NCBI RefSeq assembly: GCF_001705235.1 | Contig: NZ_MCGV01000001.1 | Location: forward strand, 2,108,001 to 2,172,000 | Reading direction: 5' to 3' | DNA: 64,000 bases | From: Clostridium pasteurianum | GTDB taxonomy: Bacteria > Bacillota > Clostridia > Clostridiales > Clostridiaceae | Part shown: positions 1 through 8,548 of the stretch, in pieces | Layout of the letters: each line of letters begins with the position of its first letter | How positions within the stretch are numbered: position 1 is the first letter of the stretch | Program-made: the position numbers and the translations under genes | Notes under the pieces: generated by a model | Databases searched by the model: none | What the model saw: only the letters and a program-made list of their open reading frames with translations | What the model was told of the DNA's origin: nothing

Positions 1-42
1 CATAAGATGTGAAAACAAATTAAGTTTTGATCTTCTCTTCAT
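1..42 (-). CDS. Sensor histidine kinase, N-terminal fragment (cut by window edge)
   Basis: An ATG at 42-40 overlaps the TGA stop of the upstream response regulator as ATGA, giving translational coupling. The 14 visible codons read MKRRSKLNLFSHLM, a basic start like the cytoplasmic lead before a first membrane segment. OmpR-type regulators are usually followed directly by their cognate kinase, so a membrane sensor kinase is the natural inference. No domain lies inside the window, so the assignment rests on position and overlap only. Confidence 0.55.
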   Translation of the reverse strand, partial: MKRRSKLNLFSHLM

Positions 43-710
43 TTTTTAACCACCTTATATCCAAGACCTCTTACAGTTAAAATTCCAAAATCAGGATTGT
101 TCTCAAAATGCCTTCTGAGACGATTAATATGTACATCTATTGTCTGTGAATCAGATTCGCTATTAACTCCCCATATTTCATCCATAAGCTGCTGCCTTGT
201 AAATATTTTGTTAGGAAAAGATACTAGCATATAAAGAAGATAAAATTCTTTCTGCGATAAAACTATTTCTTCTCCCATTCTTGAAACTGTAAGGCAGTCA
301 TAATCCAGAGTTGTTTCACCAATGGTTTGTTTTCTATCATGAACAGTTTTAACTCTTCGCAATAATGCCCCAACACGTAGTATCATTTCATTTACATCAA
401 TAGGTTTAACCATATAGTCATCAGTTCCAAGAAGAAAACTTCTTTTTTTAGCAACAAAATCTTCTTTCGCAGTAATAATCAAAATTGGAATTTCACTGTC
501 TATATCTCTAACTGACTTGGTAAATTCATAGCCATCCATATTGGGCATCATAATATCAGATATAATTAAATCCATATGATTTTCTTCAATAATATTCCAT
601 GCCTTAACACCATCCCCAGCTTGAAACGTGTTATAGCCATTCCTCACAAGAACAGTACTAAATAGCTTACGCAGCTTTATATCATCTTCTACAACTAAAA
701 TATTAAACAT
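39..710 (-). CDS. OmpR/PhoB-family response regulator
   Basis: A 223-residue two-component response regulator. The receiver domain (about 1-115) has the acidic pair E8/D9-D10, phospho-acceptor D52 in SDIMMPNMDG, T80 and conserved K102 in VKP. The C-terminal winged-helix domain (about 130-223) ends in RGLGYKVVKK, typical of OmpR/PhoB proteins. It is followed by an overlapping kinase start and is divergent from the ABC exporter at 898, which it probably controls. The 187-bp divergent region holds an inverted repeat and GTTGAG direct repeats suited to an OmpR dimer. The start has an AGGAGG-like site just upstream. The signal sensed is unknown; a cell-envelope or antimicrobial-peptide stimulus is an inference from the neighbouring exporter. 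Confidence 0.92.
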   Translation of the reverse strand: MFNILVVEDDIKLRKLFSTVLVRNGYNTFQAGDGVKAWNIIEENHMDLIISDIMMPNMDGYEFTKSVRDIDSEIPILIITAKEDFVAKKRSFLLGTDDYMVKPIDVNEMILRVGALLRRVKTVHDRKQTIGETTLDYDCLTVSRMGEEIVLSQKEFYLLYMLVSFPNKIFTRQQLMDEIWGVNSESDSQTIDVHINRLRRHFENNPDFGILTVRGLGYKVVKK

Positions 711-766
711 TGGCTACCTCCTTTGTTCAAATTACATAGTTTATTTTATTATAACCTTAAAAGTTA

Positions 767-821
767 AACTGAAAATGAAATTTTAATTAATCTTAATTTA
801 TTTTTTATTTCATTTTCAGTT
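767..821. promoter_or_regulatory. Perfect 15-bp inverted repeat in the divergent promoter region
   Basis: AACTGAAAATGAAAT (767-781) is repeated as its exact complement at 807-821 with a 25-bp spacer. It lies between two divergent genes, so it is not a terminator of either. A DNA-looping operator for a regulator dimer is the simplest reading. Confidence 0.5.
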
Positions 822-824
822 CAT

Positions 825-854
825 GTTGAGTTAAGGTTGAGTTTATTTCTTGAG
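825..854. promoter_or_regulatory. Direct repeats GTTGAG, candidate response-regulator site
   Basis: GTTGAG occurs at 825-830 and 836-841, 11 bp apart, with a weaker CTTGAG at 849-854. OmpR-family dimers bind direct repeats of about this period. The repeats sit 45-75 bp upstream of the exporter start, where an activator of that gene would bind. Confidence 0.45.
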
Positions 855-897
855 CTTAAACTAAGCATAATATAAAAAAGTAGAAAGGAGAAATCAA

Positions 898-3273
898 ATG
901 CTAGAATTAAAAGAAATAACAAAAACCTATACTACTGGCGATTTTACACAGATTGCTTTAGATAAAGTAAATTTAAAATTTAGAAAAAGTGAATTTGCAG
1001 CTATACTCGGACCAAGCGGTTCTGGTAAAACCACCCTCTTAAATGTAATTGGAGGTCTTGATAAATATGACAGCGGTGATTTAATAATAAATGGAGCCTC
1101 AACAAAAAAATTTAAAGACAGAGATTGGGATGCATACCGCAATAACAGCGTAGGCTTTATTTTTCAAAGCTATAATTTAATTGGTCATTTAGGAATACTT
1201 GATAATGTAGAAATGGGCATGACGTTAAGCGGTATTTCCGCAGATGAGCGAAAAAAGAAAGCTTTAGATGCGTTAAAAAGAGTAGGTCTTGAAGATCATG
1301 CAAATAAAAAGCCAAACCAACTTTCCGGAGGTCAGATGCAAAGAGTTGCTATAGCAAGAGCTCTTGCCAATGATCCAGATATAATTCTTGCTGATGAACC
1401 CACTGGTGCTTTAGACACCAACACAAGCAAACAAATTATGGAGTTAATTAAAGAAATCGCCAAAGATAAATTGGTTATAATGGTTACCCACAATCCAGAA
1501 CTTGCAGAAAAATATGCAAGTCGTATTATCCATTTTCAAGATGGTCACATTATAAATGATAATGCCCCTGTAAATGAAGAAGAAACTATTAATTCTGATT
1601 ATAAACTAAAAAAAACAAGTATGAGTTTCCTAACAGCTTTAAAATTATCTGGTAAAAATATTATGACAAAAAAATGGAGAACAGGTCTTACTGCCTTTGC
1701 TTCCAGCATAGGTATAATTGGAATAGCTCTTATACTTTCACTTTCAAATGGATTTAATAAACAAATTGATTCCTATGAGAAAAGTACACTTTCAAATTTT
1801 CCTATAACTATTAGCACAACAGCTACTGACCTCTCCAGTATGACATCAAATAAATCATCATCTACCACTAATACTAATGATTCAGGAAAATTCCCTAAAA
1901 ATAAAGAAATATACCCATACAATCCTACAAACTCATCTACTCACATAAATAATTTGACTCAAAAATATGTAGATTATGTTTCGAAAATAGATAAAAATTT
2001 ACTTGATGGAATTTCTTATTCTAGAAGTGTGAATATGAATATACTAAAAAAACAGGATGGCAAAGCTACTTCTGTAAATTTACAAAATGCTAATTTTACA
2101 TCATATCCTGTTAAACCAGGAGATACATCATCTTCTTATTTAAAAGAATACTATGATTTGCTTTCTGGCAGCCTCCCATCTAACAAGAATGACATTGTTC
2201 TTGTCGTAGATAAAGATAATAATGTTGACAAATCTACCTTGGAAGCTTTAGGTCTAGATTACAATAAGAAAAGCATAAATTTCAACAATATTGTCGGCAA
2301 AGAATATAAATTACTATTAAACAACGACTATTATAAAAAATATGGAAACATCTTTACCCCAAATGGCAATCCCTCAGATTTAAGTAACCTCTATGATAAT
2401 TCAAATGCAGTAACTTTAAAAATAACTGGTATAGTACGAATAAAGAAAGATTCCAATACATCTTCTCTATCTTCTGGAATTGCTTATTCTGATGAACTTG
2501 CTAAATTTTTTATCGATAATGCTCAAACTTCTGATATCGTTAAGACACAGCAAAATTCAAACTACAACGTTTTGACAGGTCAAATTTTTGCAAGCGAAAT
2601 TCAGTCATCTTCAATTCAAGGGGGACAGATGGGTGCAGGCCCAATGAATCATGCAACCGTAAGCACACAAACGAAAGATAATGTTCTTGAAAGCCTAGGT
2701 TCTAATTCCATTCCAACATCAATTTCCCTGTATCCTGCAAATTTTGACTCAAAGGGAAAAATTACAAATTACCTTGATAACTGGAATAAAGGATTAAAAG
2801 ACACAGATAAAATTAAATATACTGATATGTCTGCAACAGTAACAAGTTTATCCAAAAACATTATGAATTCAATTACACTTGTATTAATAGCCTTTGCAGC
2901 AATTTCACTGGTGGTCTCCTTAATAATGGTTGCCATCATAACTTATATTTCTGTATTAGAACGTACAAAGGAGATAGGTGTTCTACGTGCTATGGGTGCT
3001 AGAAAAAAAGATATAACCCGTGTTTTCAATGCTGAAACTTTTATTATAGGTCTCTGCTCTGGTATATTAGGTATAACAATAGCCTTTTTGTTGACTTTCC
3101 CTGTAAATGCAGTACTCTATAATGTAACGAATCTATCCAATGTTGCACAGCTTAATCCAGTTCATGCAATAGCGCTAATATTAATTAGCCTTGTTTTAAC
3201 TGTCCTCGGTGGCGCAATACCTGCAAAGATGGCTGCAAAGAAAGATCCAGTTGAGGCCTTACGCTCTGAGTAG
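898..3273 (+). CDS. MacB-type ABC exporter, ATPase fused to FtsX-like permease
   Basis: 791 residues combining both ABC half-functions. The N-terminal ATPase (about 1-225) has Walker A GPSGSGKT (38-45), signature LSGGQMQR, Walker B IILADEPTGALD and the VTHN switch histidine, as in the LolD/MacB group. A first membrane helix follows near 262-285. A Ser/Asn/Thr-rich extracytoplasmic region of about 370 residues comes next, then three C-terminal helices with the FtsX-type ERTKEIGVLRAMGA loop. Such proteins drive peptide or lipid removal from the outer membrane leaflet and commonly give bacitracin or antimicrobial-peptide resistance. The start has AAAGGAG 8 bp upstream. It is divergent from the two-component regulator, and a strong hairpin ends the transcript. 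The substrate is not readable from sequence. Confidence 0.88.
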   Translation: MLELKEITKTYTTGDFTQIALDKVNLKFRKSEFAAILGPSGSGKTTLLNVIGGLDKYDSGDLIINGASTKKFKDRDWDAYRNNSVGFIFQSYNLIGHLGILDNVEMGMTLSGISADERKKKALDALKRVGLEDHANKKPNQLSGGQMQRVAIARALANDPDIILADEPTGALDTNTSKQIMELIKEIAKDKLVIMVTHNPELAEKYASRIIHFQDGHIINDNAPVNEEETINSDYKLKKTSMSFLTALKLSGKNIMTKKWRTGLTAFASSIGIIGIALILSLSNGFNKQIDSYEKSTLSNFPITISTTATDLSSMTSNKSSSTTNTNDSGKFPKNKEIYPYNPTNSSTHINNLTQKYVDYVSKIDKNLLDGISYSRSVNMNILKKQDGKATSVNLQNANFTSYPVKPGDTSSSYLKEYYDLLSGSLPSNKNDIVLVVDKDNNVDKSTLEALGLDYNKKSINFNNIVGKEYKLLLNNDYYKKYGNIFTPNGNPSDLSNLYDNSNAVTLKITGIVRIKKDSNTSSLSSGIAYSDELAKFFIDNAQTSDIVKTQQNSNYNVLTGQIFASEIQSSSIQGGQMGAGPMNHATVSTQTKDNVLESLGSNSIPTSISLYPANFDSKGKITNYLDNWNKGLKDTDKIKYTDMSATVTSLSKNIMNSITLVLIAFAAISLVVSLIMVAIITYISVLERTKEIGVLRAMGARKKDITRVFNAETFIIGLCSGILGITIAFLLTFPVNAVLYNVTNLSNVAQLNPVHAIALILISLVLTVLGGAIPAKMAAKKDPVEALRSE

Positions 3274-3370
3274 TTAATCTTTAATGCAGCAACCATCTTG
3301 CTTGTTCATACTGCAATAAAGTATTTAAAATACAATATTACACCATGAAATATCCTTAATTACCCCAAAA

Positions 3371-3407
3371 AAGACTAGGCATTTATAACATTAAAATGCC
3401 TAGTCTT
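3371..3407 (+). terminator. Rho-independent terminator after the MacB-type exporter
   Basis: 14-bp perfect stem (3371-3384 with 3394-3407), 9-nt loop, A-run before and T-rich tail after, so it may act in both directions. A diverged copy lies at 6270-6306. Confidence 0.85.
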
Positions 3408-3652
3408 TAATAACATGTTTTGAGTTTCCAAACATACCAATCTTGATCATTAGCAATATTTAATATTGCTTGTAAAATTGGGTTTGTAATCAAAAAAGCT
3501 GTTGTATGCATATAGCCACCTTTTTATATTAACCAAAATTAACTTTATTTTATATTGTATTGAAAAATTATCAATTATTTGTTAATATTATAATTAATGT
3601 GATAATTATAATTAAATATAATTATAAATTTGTTAATGGAAGAAGTGGTTTG

Positions 3653-5029
3653 ATGACTTTTATTACCAATGCTTTAAAAAATGTAGACAGCTTTTTATGG
3701 GGATTGCCTATGATAATTGTACTCTTTGGAACACATATTTTTTTAACCTTTAAAACTGGATTTATTCAAAGAAAAATATTTAAAGGAATAAAATTATCTG
3801 TCACCAAAGATCCGGATGGTGAAGGAGATGTTTCACAGTTTGGAGCTCTTAGTACAGCTTTGGCAGCAACAGTCGGAACAGGCAATATAATCGGTGTTTC
3901 AACTGCTATAACTTTAGGGGGACCTGGAGCTGTATTATGGATGTGGCTTACAGGTATATTTGGTATAGCTACTAAATATTCTGAAGCACTTATATCTGTA
4001 AAATATAGAGTAAAAACCAAAGATGGTACTATGCTTGGCGGCGCTATGTATGCTCTTGACCGAGGACTTAAAATGAAATGGCTTGGAGTGATTTTTGCCA
4101 TTTTTGCATCAACTGCCGCTTTTGGAATAGGTTGTTCTACTCAAACAAATTCTATTGCTTCAACTTTAAATGACAGTTTCGGTATTCCTGCATGGATTTC
4201 AGGTATTATAATTACTATTCTTGTCGCAACTGTAATTATTGGTGGAGTAAAATCTATTACAAAAGTATGCGAAGCTTTAGTACCTTTCATGGCTATATTT
4301 TATCTAGTTGGATGTTTTATTATTTTAGTCATGAATGTGGATGTTTTAGGGCAAACCGTTTTAACTATAATTAAAGCTGCTTTTACCAAACAAGCAGCCG
4401 GTGGAGGTTTCATAGGCTCTACTGTAGCAGTCGCTTGCCGTTATGGGGCTGCAAGAGGTTTATTTTCAAATGAATCCGGTATGGGCTCTGCACCTATTGT
4501 AGCAGCAGCGGCTAAAACTAAAAATCCTGTAAAACAGGCACTTGTATCAATGACAGGTACATTTTGGGATACAGTCGTAATTTGCTTAATGACTGGCCTT
4601 GTAATTGTAAGCAGTGTTATTAAAAATCCAAACATTAACATCAAAACTTCATCTTTACTTACAAATGCAGCATGGCATCAAATTCCTGTAGTTGGTTCAA
4701 TTATATTATCAATTTCTCTTTCAATTTTTGCTTTTTCAACTGTACTGGGCTGGTCTTATTACGGTGAAAGGGCTGCCGAATATCTATTTGGTAAAAAAAT
4801 TATTAAACCATATAGAATTGCATGGGTAATAGCAGCATTAATAGGAACCCTTATGAGTCTTGACCTCGTATGGACAATTTCGGATATACTAAATGCTTTA
4901 ATGGTAATTCCAAATGTTGTTGCAATGATTCTTCTTAGAAATGTAATAGCAAATGAAACAAAAAAGTATGCGGACAATATTGATTTACCTTCAAGTGAAA
5001 AAATTCCTCTAATTGAAGAAGTGTCTTGA
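3653..5029 (+). CDS. Alanine/glycine:sodium symporter (AGCS family)
   Basis: A polytopic transporter of about 458 residues that imports alanine or glycine with sodium. Visible family signatures are GTGNIIGVSTAI, GGPGAVLWMWLTGIFG followed by ATKYSEA, and NESGMGSAPIVAAAA. About ten hydrophobic helices are spread along the chain, and the length is normal for AGCS. An earlier in-frame ATG at 3560 would add a 31-residue Ile/Asn-rich lead with no good ribosome site. The ATG at 3653 has GGAAGAAG 7 bp upstream and starts where the family normally starts, so it is preferred. Monocistronic: it lies between two hairpins. Confidence 0.93.
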   Translation: MTFITNALKNVDSFLWGLPMIIVLFGTHIFLTFKTGFIQRKIFKGIKLSVTKDPDGEGDVSQFGALSTALAATVGTGNIIGVSTAITLGGPGAVLWMWLTGIFGIATKYSEALISVKYRVKTKDGTMLGGAMYALDRGLKMKWLGVIFAIFASTAAFGIGCSTQTNSIASTLNDSFGIPAWISGIIITILVATVIIGGVKSITKVCEALVPFMAIFYLVGCFIILVMNVDVLGQTVLTIIKAAFTKQAAGGGFIGSTVAVACRYGAARGLFSNESGMGSAPIVAAAAKTKNPVKQALVSMTGTFWDTVVICLMTGLVIVSSVIKNPNINIKTSSLLTNAAWHQIPVVGSIILSISLSIFAFSTVLGWSYYGERAAEYLFGKKIIKPYRIAWVIAALIGTLMSLDLVWTISDILNALMVIPNVVAMILLRNVIANETKKYADNIDLPSSEKIPLIEEVS

Positions 5030-5045
5030 TTTAATTATCTACTTT

Positions 5046-5088
5046 AAAGCTCTAGATTATATAAAAAACATTAATAATCTAGAGCTTT
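5046..5088. terminator. Bidirectional terminator between convergent genes
   Basis: 15-bp perfect stem AAAGCTCTAGATTAT (5046-5060) with its complement at 5074-5088. It lies between the plus-strand symporter and the minus-strand S66 peptidase and serves both. Confidence 0.88.
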
Positions 5089-5107
5089 TATAAAAATATT
5101 AATTATC

Positions 5108-6100
5108 TCAATCCTGTAGAATTGATACTTCCCTGTTTGTAGCATCAAGTTCAATTTTACATCCTATTGGTAAGGTCATCATGGGATGTGTATGACAGCA
5201 ATCGAAATCTGCAATAAATGGTAATTTCTTATCTCCTAATACTTCCAATAATATTTCATATGGTTTTCTCCCTGTCTTTTGGTCATCAAATAGTTCATGT
5301 TTTCCCAAAATTATTCCTGAAATCCTATCTAAAACGCCATTTATTTTTAAAAAAGAAAAACTTCTTTCTATTGTTGCTGAATCTTTTAAGGAATCTTCTA
5401 TAAAAAGTATATCGCCATCTTTTATTTCAGGCATATATTTACTTCCCCATATTCCTTGTATTGTATTTAGGTTGCCACCTATTACTCTGCCTACAGCAGT
5501 ACCTCCATAAACTGTAATCCATTCATTTTCTCTTTTTTCTTTACTTCTATCTTGTGTTTCCCAATCAATACATTCATCTGTCCAATATTTAGGAACTTCA
5601 AAAGTATAAGGAAGTCTTGTTTTATCTATTGTAATATCTTTAAAATATTTATATGTAGAATCAACAAATGGTGATAATTCTCCAAATGAAGCTACTAATG
5701 CAGGTCCATAATAAGTCTTTATGCCCGTTTGTGCATATATCGCAAGTAAAATTGCTGTAACATCAGAATAGCCTATTATTATTTTAGGATTTCTTTTAAA
5801 TTCATCATAATCTATATATGGAAGAATTGAATTTGAATTCATACCCCCAATTGTAGACATGATACACTTTACTTCAGGATTTCTAATTAAATCATTTAAT
5901 TCCTCTGCTCTTTCTTTAATGCTTCCTGACCTATAGAAATCATGTTTTCCTGTTAAATTTCCTTCTACTACTTTAAAGCCTTTATCTTGCAAATATTTCT
6001 TTGCTCTTTGAAATCTTTTAGGGCATGTATATGTTATAGGTGATGATGGTGAAAAGATGCCAATAGAATCACCTTTTTTTAATTTTTTTACGTTTTCCAT
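5108..6100 (-). CDS. S66-family peptidase (LD-carboxypeptidase / MccF-like)
   Basis: 330 residues of the serine peptidase S66 family, which includes murein tetrapeptide LD-carboxypeptidase and the microcin C self-immunity protein MccF. The catalytic triad can be placed: nucleophile S112 in GYSDVTAI, E235 in ILFIEDS and H303 in CHTHPMMTLPIG. The N-terminal KGDSIGIFSPSSP is also family-typical. No signal peptide, so it is cytoplasmic, in line with peptidoglycan recycling or cleavage of peptidyl-nucleotide antibiotics. The start has a run of G six bases upstream. A 40-bp repeat shared with two other loci lies about 50 bp before the start. Which of the two activities applies cannot be decided here. 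Confidence 0.88.
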   Translation of the reverse strand: MENVKKLKKGDSIGIFSPSSPITYTCPKRFQRAKKYLQDKGFKVVEGNLTGKHDFYRSGSIKERAEELNDLIRNPEVKCIMSTIGGMNSNSILPYIDYDEFKRNPKIIIGYSDVTAILLAIYAQTGIKTYYGPALVASFGELSPFVDSTYKYFKDITIDKTRLPYTFEVPKYWTDECIDWETQDRSKEKRENEWITVYGGTAVGRVIGGNLNTIQGIWGSKYMPEIKDGDILFIEDSLKDSATIERSFSFLKINGVLDRISGIILGKHELFDDQKTGRKPYEILLEVLGDKKLPFIADFDCCHTHPMMTLPIGCKIELDATNREVSILQD

Positions 6101-6148
6101 TTTGTAACCCCCCTAATATACTTTTTCATTAATCGTTCATTATATTAT

Positions 6149-6190
6149 GCAAGTACAAATTAACTTTATCACATAATAGTACCATTTTGC
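6149..6190. repeat. 40-bp intergenic repeat, copy 1
   Basis: Carries the shared core TTAACyTTAyCAyATAATA. Other copies are at 9497 and 10497. All three lie about 50-90 bp upstream of a minus-strand start codon, so they may be part of promoters or a shared operator. Confidence 0.6.
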
Positions 6191-6269
6191 AGATGATTTT
6201 ATTTTTTAAATTTAAACTAAGCTCAATATAAAAATGCGGAAAAGTAACAAATTTATCCAAAAATAAAAA

Positions 6270-6306
6270 AGACTAAGCATTTTAACTTTATAAATGCTCA
6301 GCCTTT
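6270..6306 (-). terminator. Terminator of the cupin gene
   Basis: On the minus strand the 14-nt arms pair with two G-U wobbles and are followed by a T-run. It is a diverged copy of the hairpin at 3371-3407, including flanking bases. Confidence 0.75.
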
Positions 6307-6338
6307 AATAATATATTTTCAGTTAAATAAATCTATAT

Positions 6339-6791
6339 TTATTTTCCAATAACTTTTTCGCCTAATTGTAATCTAGGAGCATCTTGAACTGGAGAAACTA
6401 CTATTGCACTAAATCTTTCATCCTCTGCAACCGGAACAAAATGACCTTTTCCTGGAGCAATTTCTAATTCCGTTCCTGCTGGAATACGTACAATCTGTAC
6501 TGTATCCATTACAGTCGCTCCATTCTTAATATCAACAAACAACATTAATGATGTTCCTTCTAAAAAATAAAATAATTCTTTATCCTCATGATACTCAATT
6601 GCATCAAATTCTGGGGTATGATGCCAACCTTGTAAAATACCTTGCATAATATTATTAGTTTTAAATTCCGTAACTACTGGTAATCCTGTCCACTGAAAAT
6701 ATTTTTCTTTGTATACCTCGCAATTTTCTCTAAATGAGAATTTCACACCGTCAATTGTTACATCTTTTAAATCCTTTATACATATTTCCAT
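6339..6791 (-). CDS. Cupin-fold protein of unknown function
   Basis: 150 residues. The central part (about 50-135) has cupin character: GWHHTPEFDAIEYHEDKELF could supply metal-binding histidines and glutamates. RIPAGTELEIAPGKGHFVPV is like the second cupin motif, where a proline- and glycine-bounded turn precedes a histidine. The N-terminus is not recognised. Small single-domain cupins include sugar isomerases, ureidoglycolate lyase-like enzymes and simple binding proteins, and the neighbours do not choose among them. A single gene with GGGAGAGA upstream and its own terminator. Confidence 0.6.
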   Translation of the reverse strand: MEICIKDLKDVTIDGVKFSFRENCEVYKEKYFQWTGLPVVTEFKTNNIMQGILQGWHHTPEFDAIEYHEDKELFYFLEGTSLMLFVDIKNGATVMDTVQIVRIPAGTELEIAPGKGHFVPVAEDERFSAIVVSPVQDAPRLQLGEKVIGK

Positions 6792-7028
6792 ATTATCTCT
6801 CCCTTTATATGTTATTCCTAATTAAGTGTCTTCTATACGTATGATAGCACCCATTTTAATACTCTAGAATAACAAATAAGTTCCTCTTGATATGGACTTT
6901 ATGTATCGGTCACTTTTTAAATGATGTATCTTGCATTTTATGACAGTACTTTAAATATTTATCTTCTTTTGCCATAAAATTAACTATCTTGTCTATAGAT
7001 TTTTTCTTTTACAATAATAACTTCTTAG

Positions 7029-7736
7029 TTACCAATTCCAGTCTCTTTCGTATGGCTCTGTAAATGTTCCCTCTTTATTAAGATTATCATTTTGAACCCA
7101 TTTATATATATTTTCAGCTGATTTAAGTGGACTTGAATCAGCATCAGATGACCCCGATTGCGTTTGCATTCTTCCAGGATGAATTGAAATAACATTAATA
7201 TTGCATGTTTTGAATTCTTGTTTTAAGCAGATACTTAGCATATTTTGAGATGCTTTTGCAATCCGATAAGAGTAAGAAAATTCACGCCCATCAAATTCTC
7301 CTGATGACATTGCACTTAATGAACCTAATCTTGATGTGATATTAACTATTTTAGGCTTTTGAGAATTTCTTAATAAATTTAATGTTGCCTGAGTAGTTCT
7401 AATTATTGCAAGGCAATGGATATCAAATAAGGATTTCATTTCTGTTGAAGTTACATCTGCAATTTTATAAGCCCTTCCTGGGATACCTGCATTATTAATT
7501 AAAATATCAAGATGATTTATACTTCTAGTTAAAATATCCTTAATTATATCAATACAATTATCATCTACTAAGTTTGCCACAATTGGAGTAAAATGATTAG
7601 CAAACTCTTTACTTAGTTTCTGACCATCTTCTTGCTTTCTAACAACAGTAAAAACATTATATCCATTTGCATAATAAACATTTATCAATTCTCTACCAAG
7701 GCCTCTTGATCCACCTGTAATTAGTAGATTTTTCAT
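7029..7736 (-). CDS. Short-chain dehydrogenase/reductase (classical SDR)
   Basis: 235-residue NAD(P)-dependent oxidoreductase with a Rossmann fold. The nucleotide motif TGGSRGLGRE is at 7-16, NNAG at 81-84, an active-site serine near 139 in NITSRLGSL, and the catalytic pair Y157/K161 in YRIAK. The tail SxHPGRMQT fits C-factor/sepiapterin-reductase-like SDRs. R34 after the second strand suggests NADPH. The substrate is unknown. GGGGGAG lies just before the start. The stop is close to the region without genes at 6.8-7.0 kb. Confidence 0.87.
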   Translation of the reverse strand: MKNLLITGGSRGLGRELINVYYANGYNVFTVVRKQEDGQKLSKEFANHFTPIVANLVDDNCIDIIKDILTRSINHLDILINNAGIPGRAYKIADVTSTEMKSLFDIHCLAIIRTTQATLNLLRNSQKPKIVNITSRLGSLSAMSSGEFDGREFSYSYRIAKASQNMLSICLKQEFKTCNINVISIHPGRMQTQSGSSDADSSPLKSAENIYKWVQNDNLNKEGTFTEPYERDWNW

Positions 7737-7788
7737 GATTTTCTCCCCCTTATTGTTTTATAATTCTTACTTCATGATTATTTACAAA

Positions 7789-8511
7789 TCAAACATTAAT
7801 ACCTATAATAAATTTTATAATATCATATATTCCGCATGAAATTAAATTCAAAATAATACTTGATAATATTCCAATTGCTAGCGATAATTTAGGATGGGAT
7901 TTTATGAAATCACTAACTTTATAAAATAATGGCTTCTTTATATTTTCAAGTTCTCCTTTTAGTTCGCTCATATAATCATCACTGCATGAATAATTATATA
8001 TCTTACTTTTGCATTCGTCACAAATGATAGATTCTTGACAAAAGTAAACTATATCATGCTTGTCTCCACACATATCAAAAATACAGCCTCTAGTTTCATC
8101 ATGAACTAAATCATTTCCTATGATTCGTAATTTGTACCTAGTGATAAAACGATACACCGTTGTAATCATATAATTAAAAAGGTCTATATTCCTATCTTTT
8201 AAAATACGATCTATCTCATAAAACGAAATTATATAAAAATTATTTTTATTCAACCTCTTTCCAAAATAATTTTTTTCGATTACAGTATCTACAAAGCCAA
8301 TACACATATCAAATTTATCATCTTCAAAATTTATTTTTAATAGCTTTTCTAATGTTTCAAATTTATATCCCCATTCATAATCACACTTTGGTCGACTCAT
8401 TTCATATATTTTAGTTTCAAAAATCCTGCTATTATATTTTTTTAATCTTTTAAATAAATCTTCATGACTTTGTTTGCCTAATTTTATTACTTTTATCCTT
8501 ATTTTATCCAT
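7789..8511 (-). CDS. Unrecognised Cys/His-rich protein with C-terminal membrane anchor
   Basis: 240 residues, no family recognised with confidence. Residues 137-176 form a dense metal-ligand-like patch: H137, C143, C148, H152, C158, the pair C164/C167 (ICDEC) and C176, within LVHDETRGCIFDMCGDKHD. This looks like one or two zinc sites beside an acidic HDE motif and could be a hydrolase or protease centre. Residues 210-236 are strongly hydrophobic and would anchor the C-terminus in the membrane with the rest cytoplasmic. The neighbour at 8549 is also a membrane protein, 37 bp upstream in the same direction, so a two-gene unit is likely. Function unknown. Confidence 0.7.
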   Translation of the reverse strand: MDKIRIKVIKLGKQSHEDLFKRLKKYNSRIFETKIYEMSRPKCDYEWGYKFETLEKLLKINFEDDKFDMCIGFVDTVIEKNYFGKRLNKNNFYIISFYEIDRILKDRNIDLFNYMITTVYRFITRYKLRIIGNDLVHDETRGCIFDMCGDKHDIVYFCQESIICDECKSKIYNYSCSDDYMSELKGELENIKKPLFYKVSDFIKSHPKLSLAIGILSSIILNLISCGIYDIIKFIIGINV

Positions 8512-8548
8512 AATACTCCTAAACTCATTCTTTTAGTATTAGTTTATT

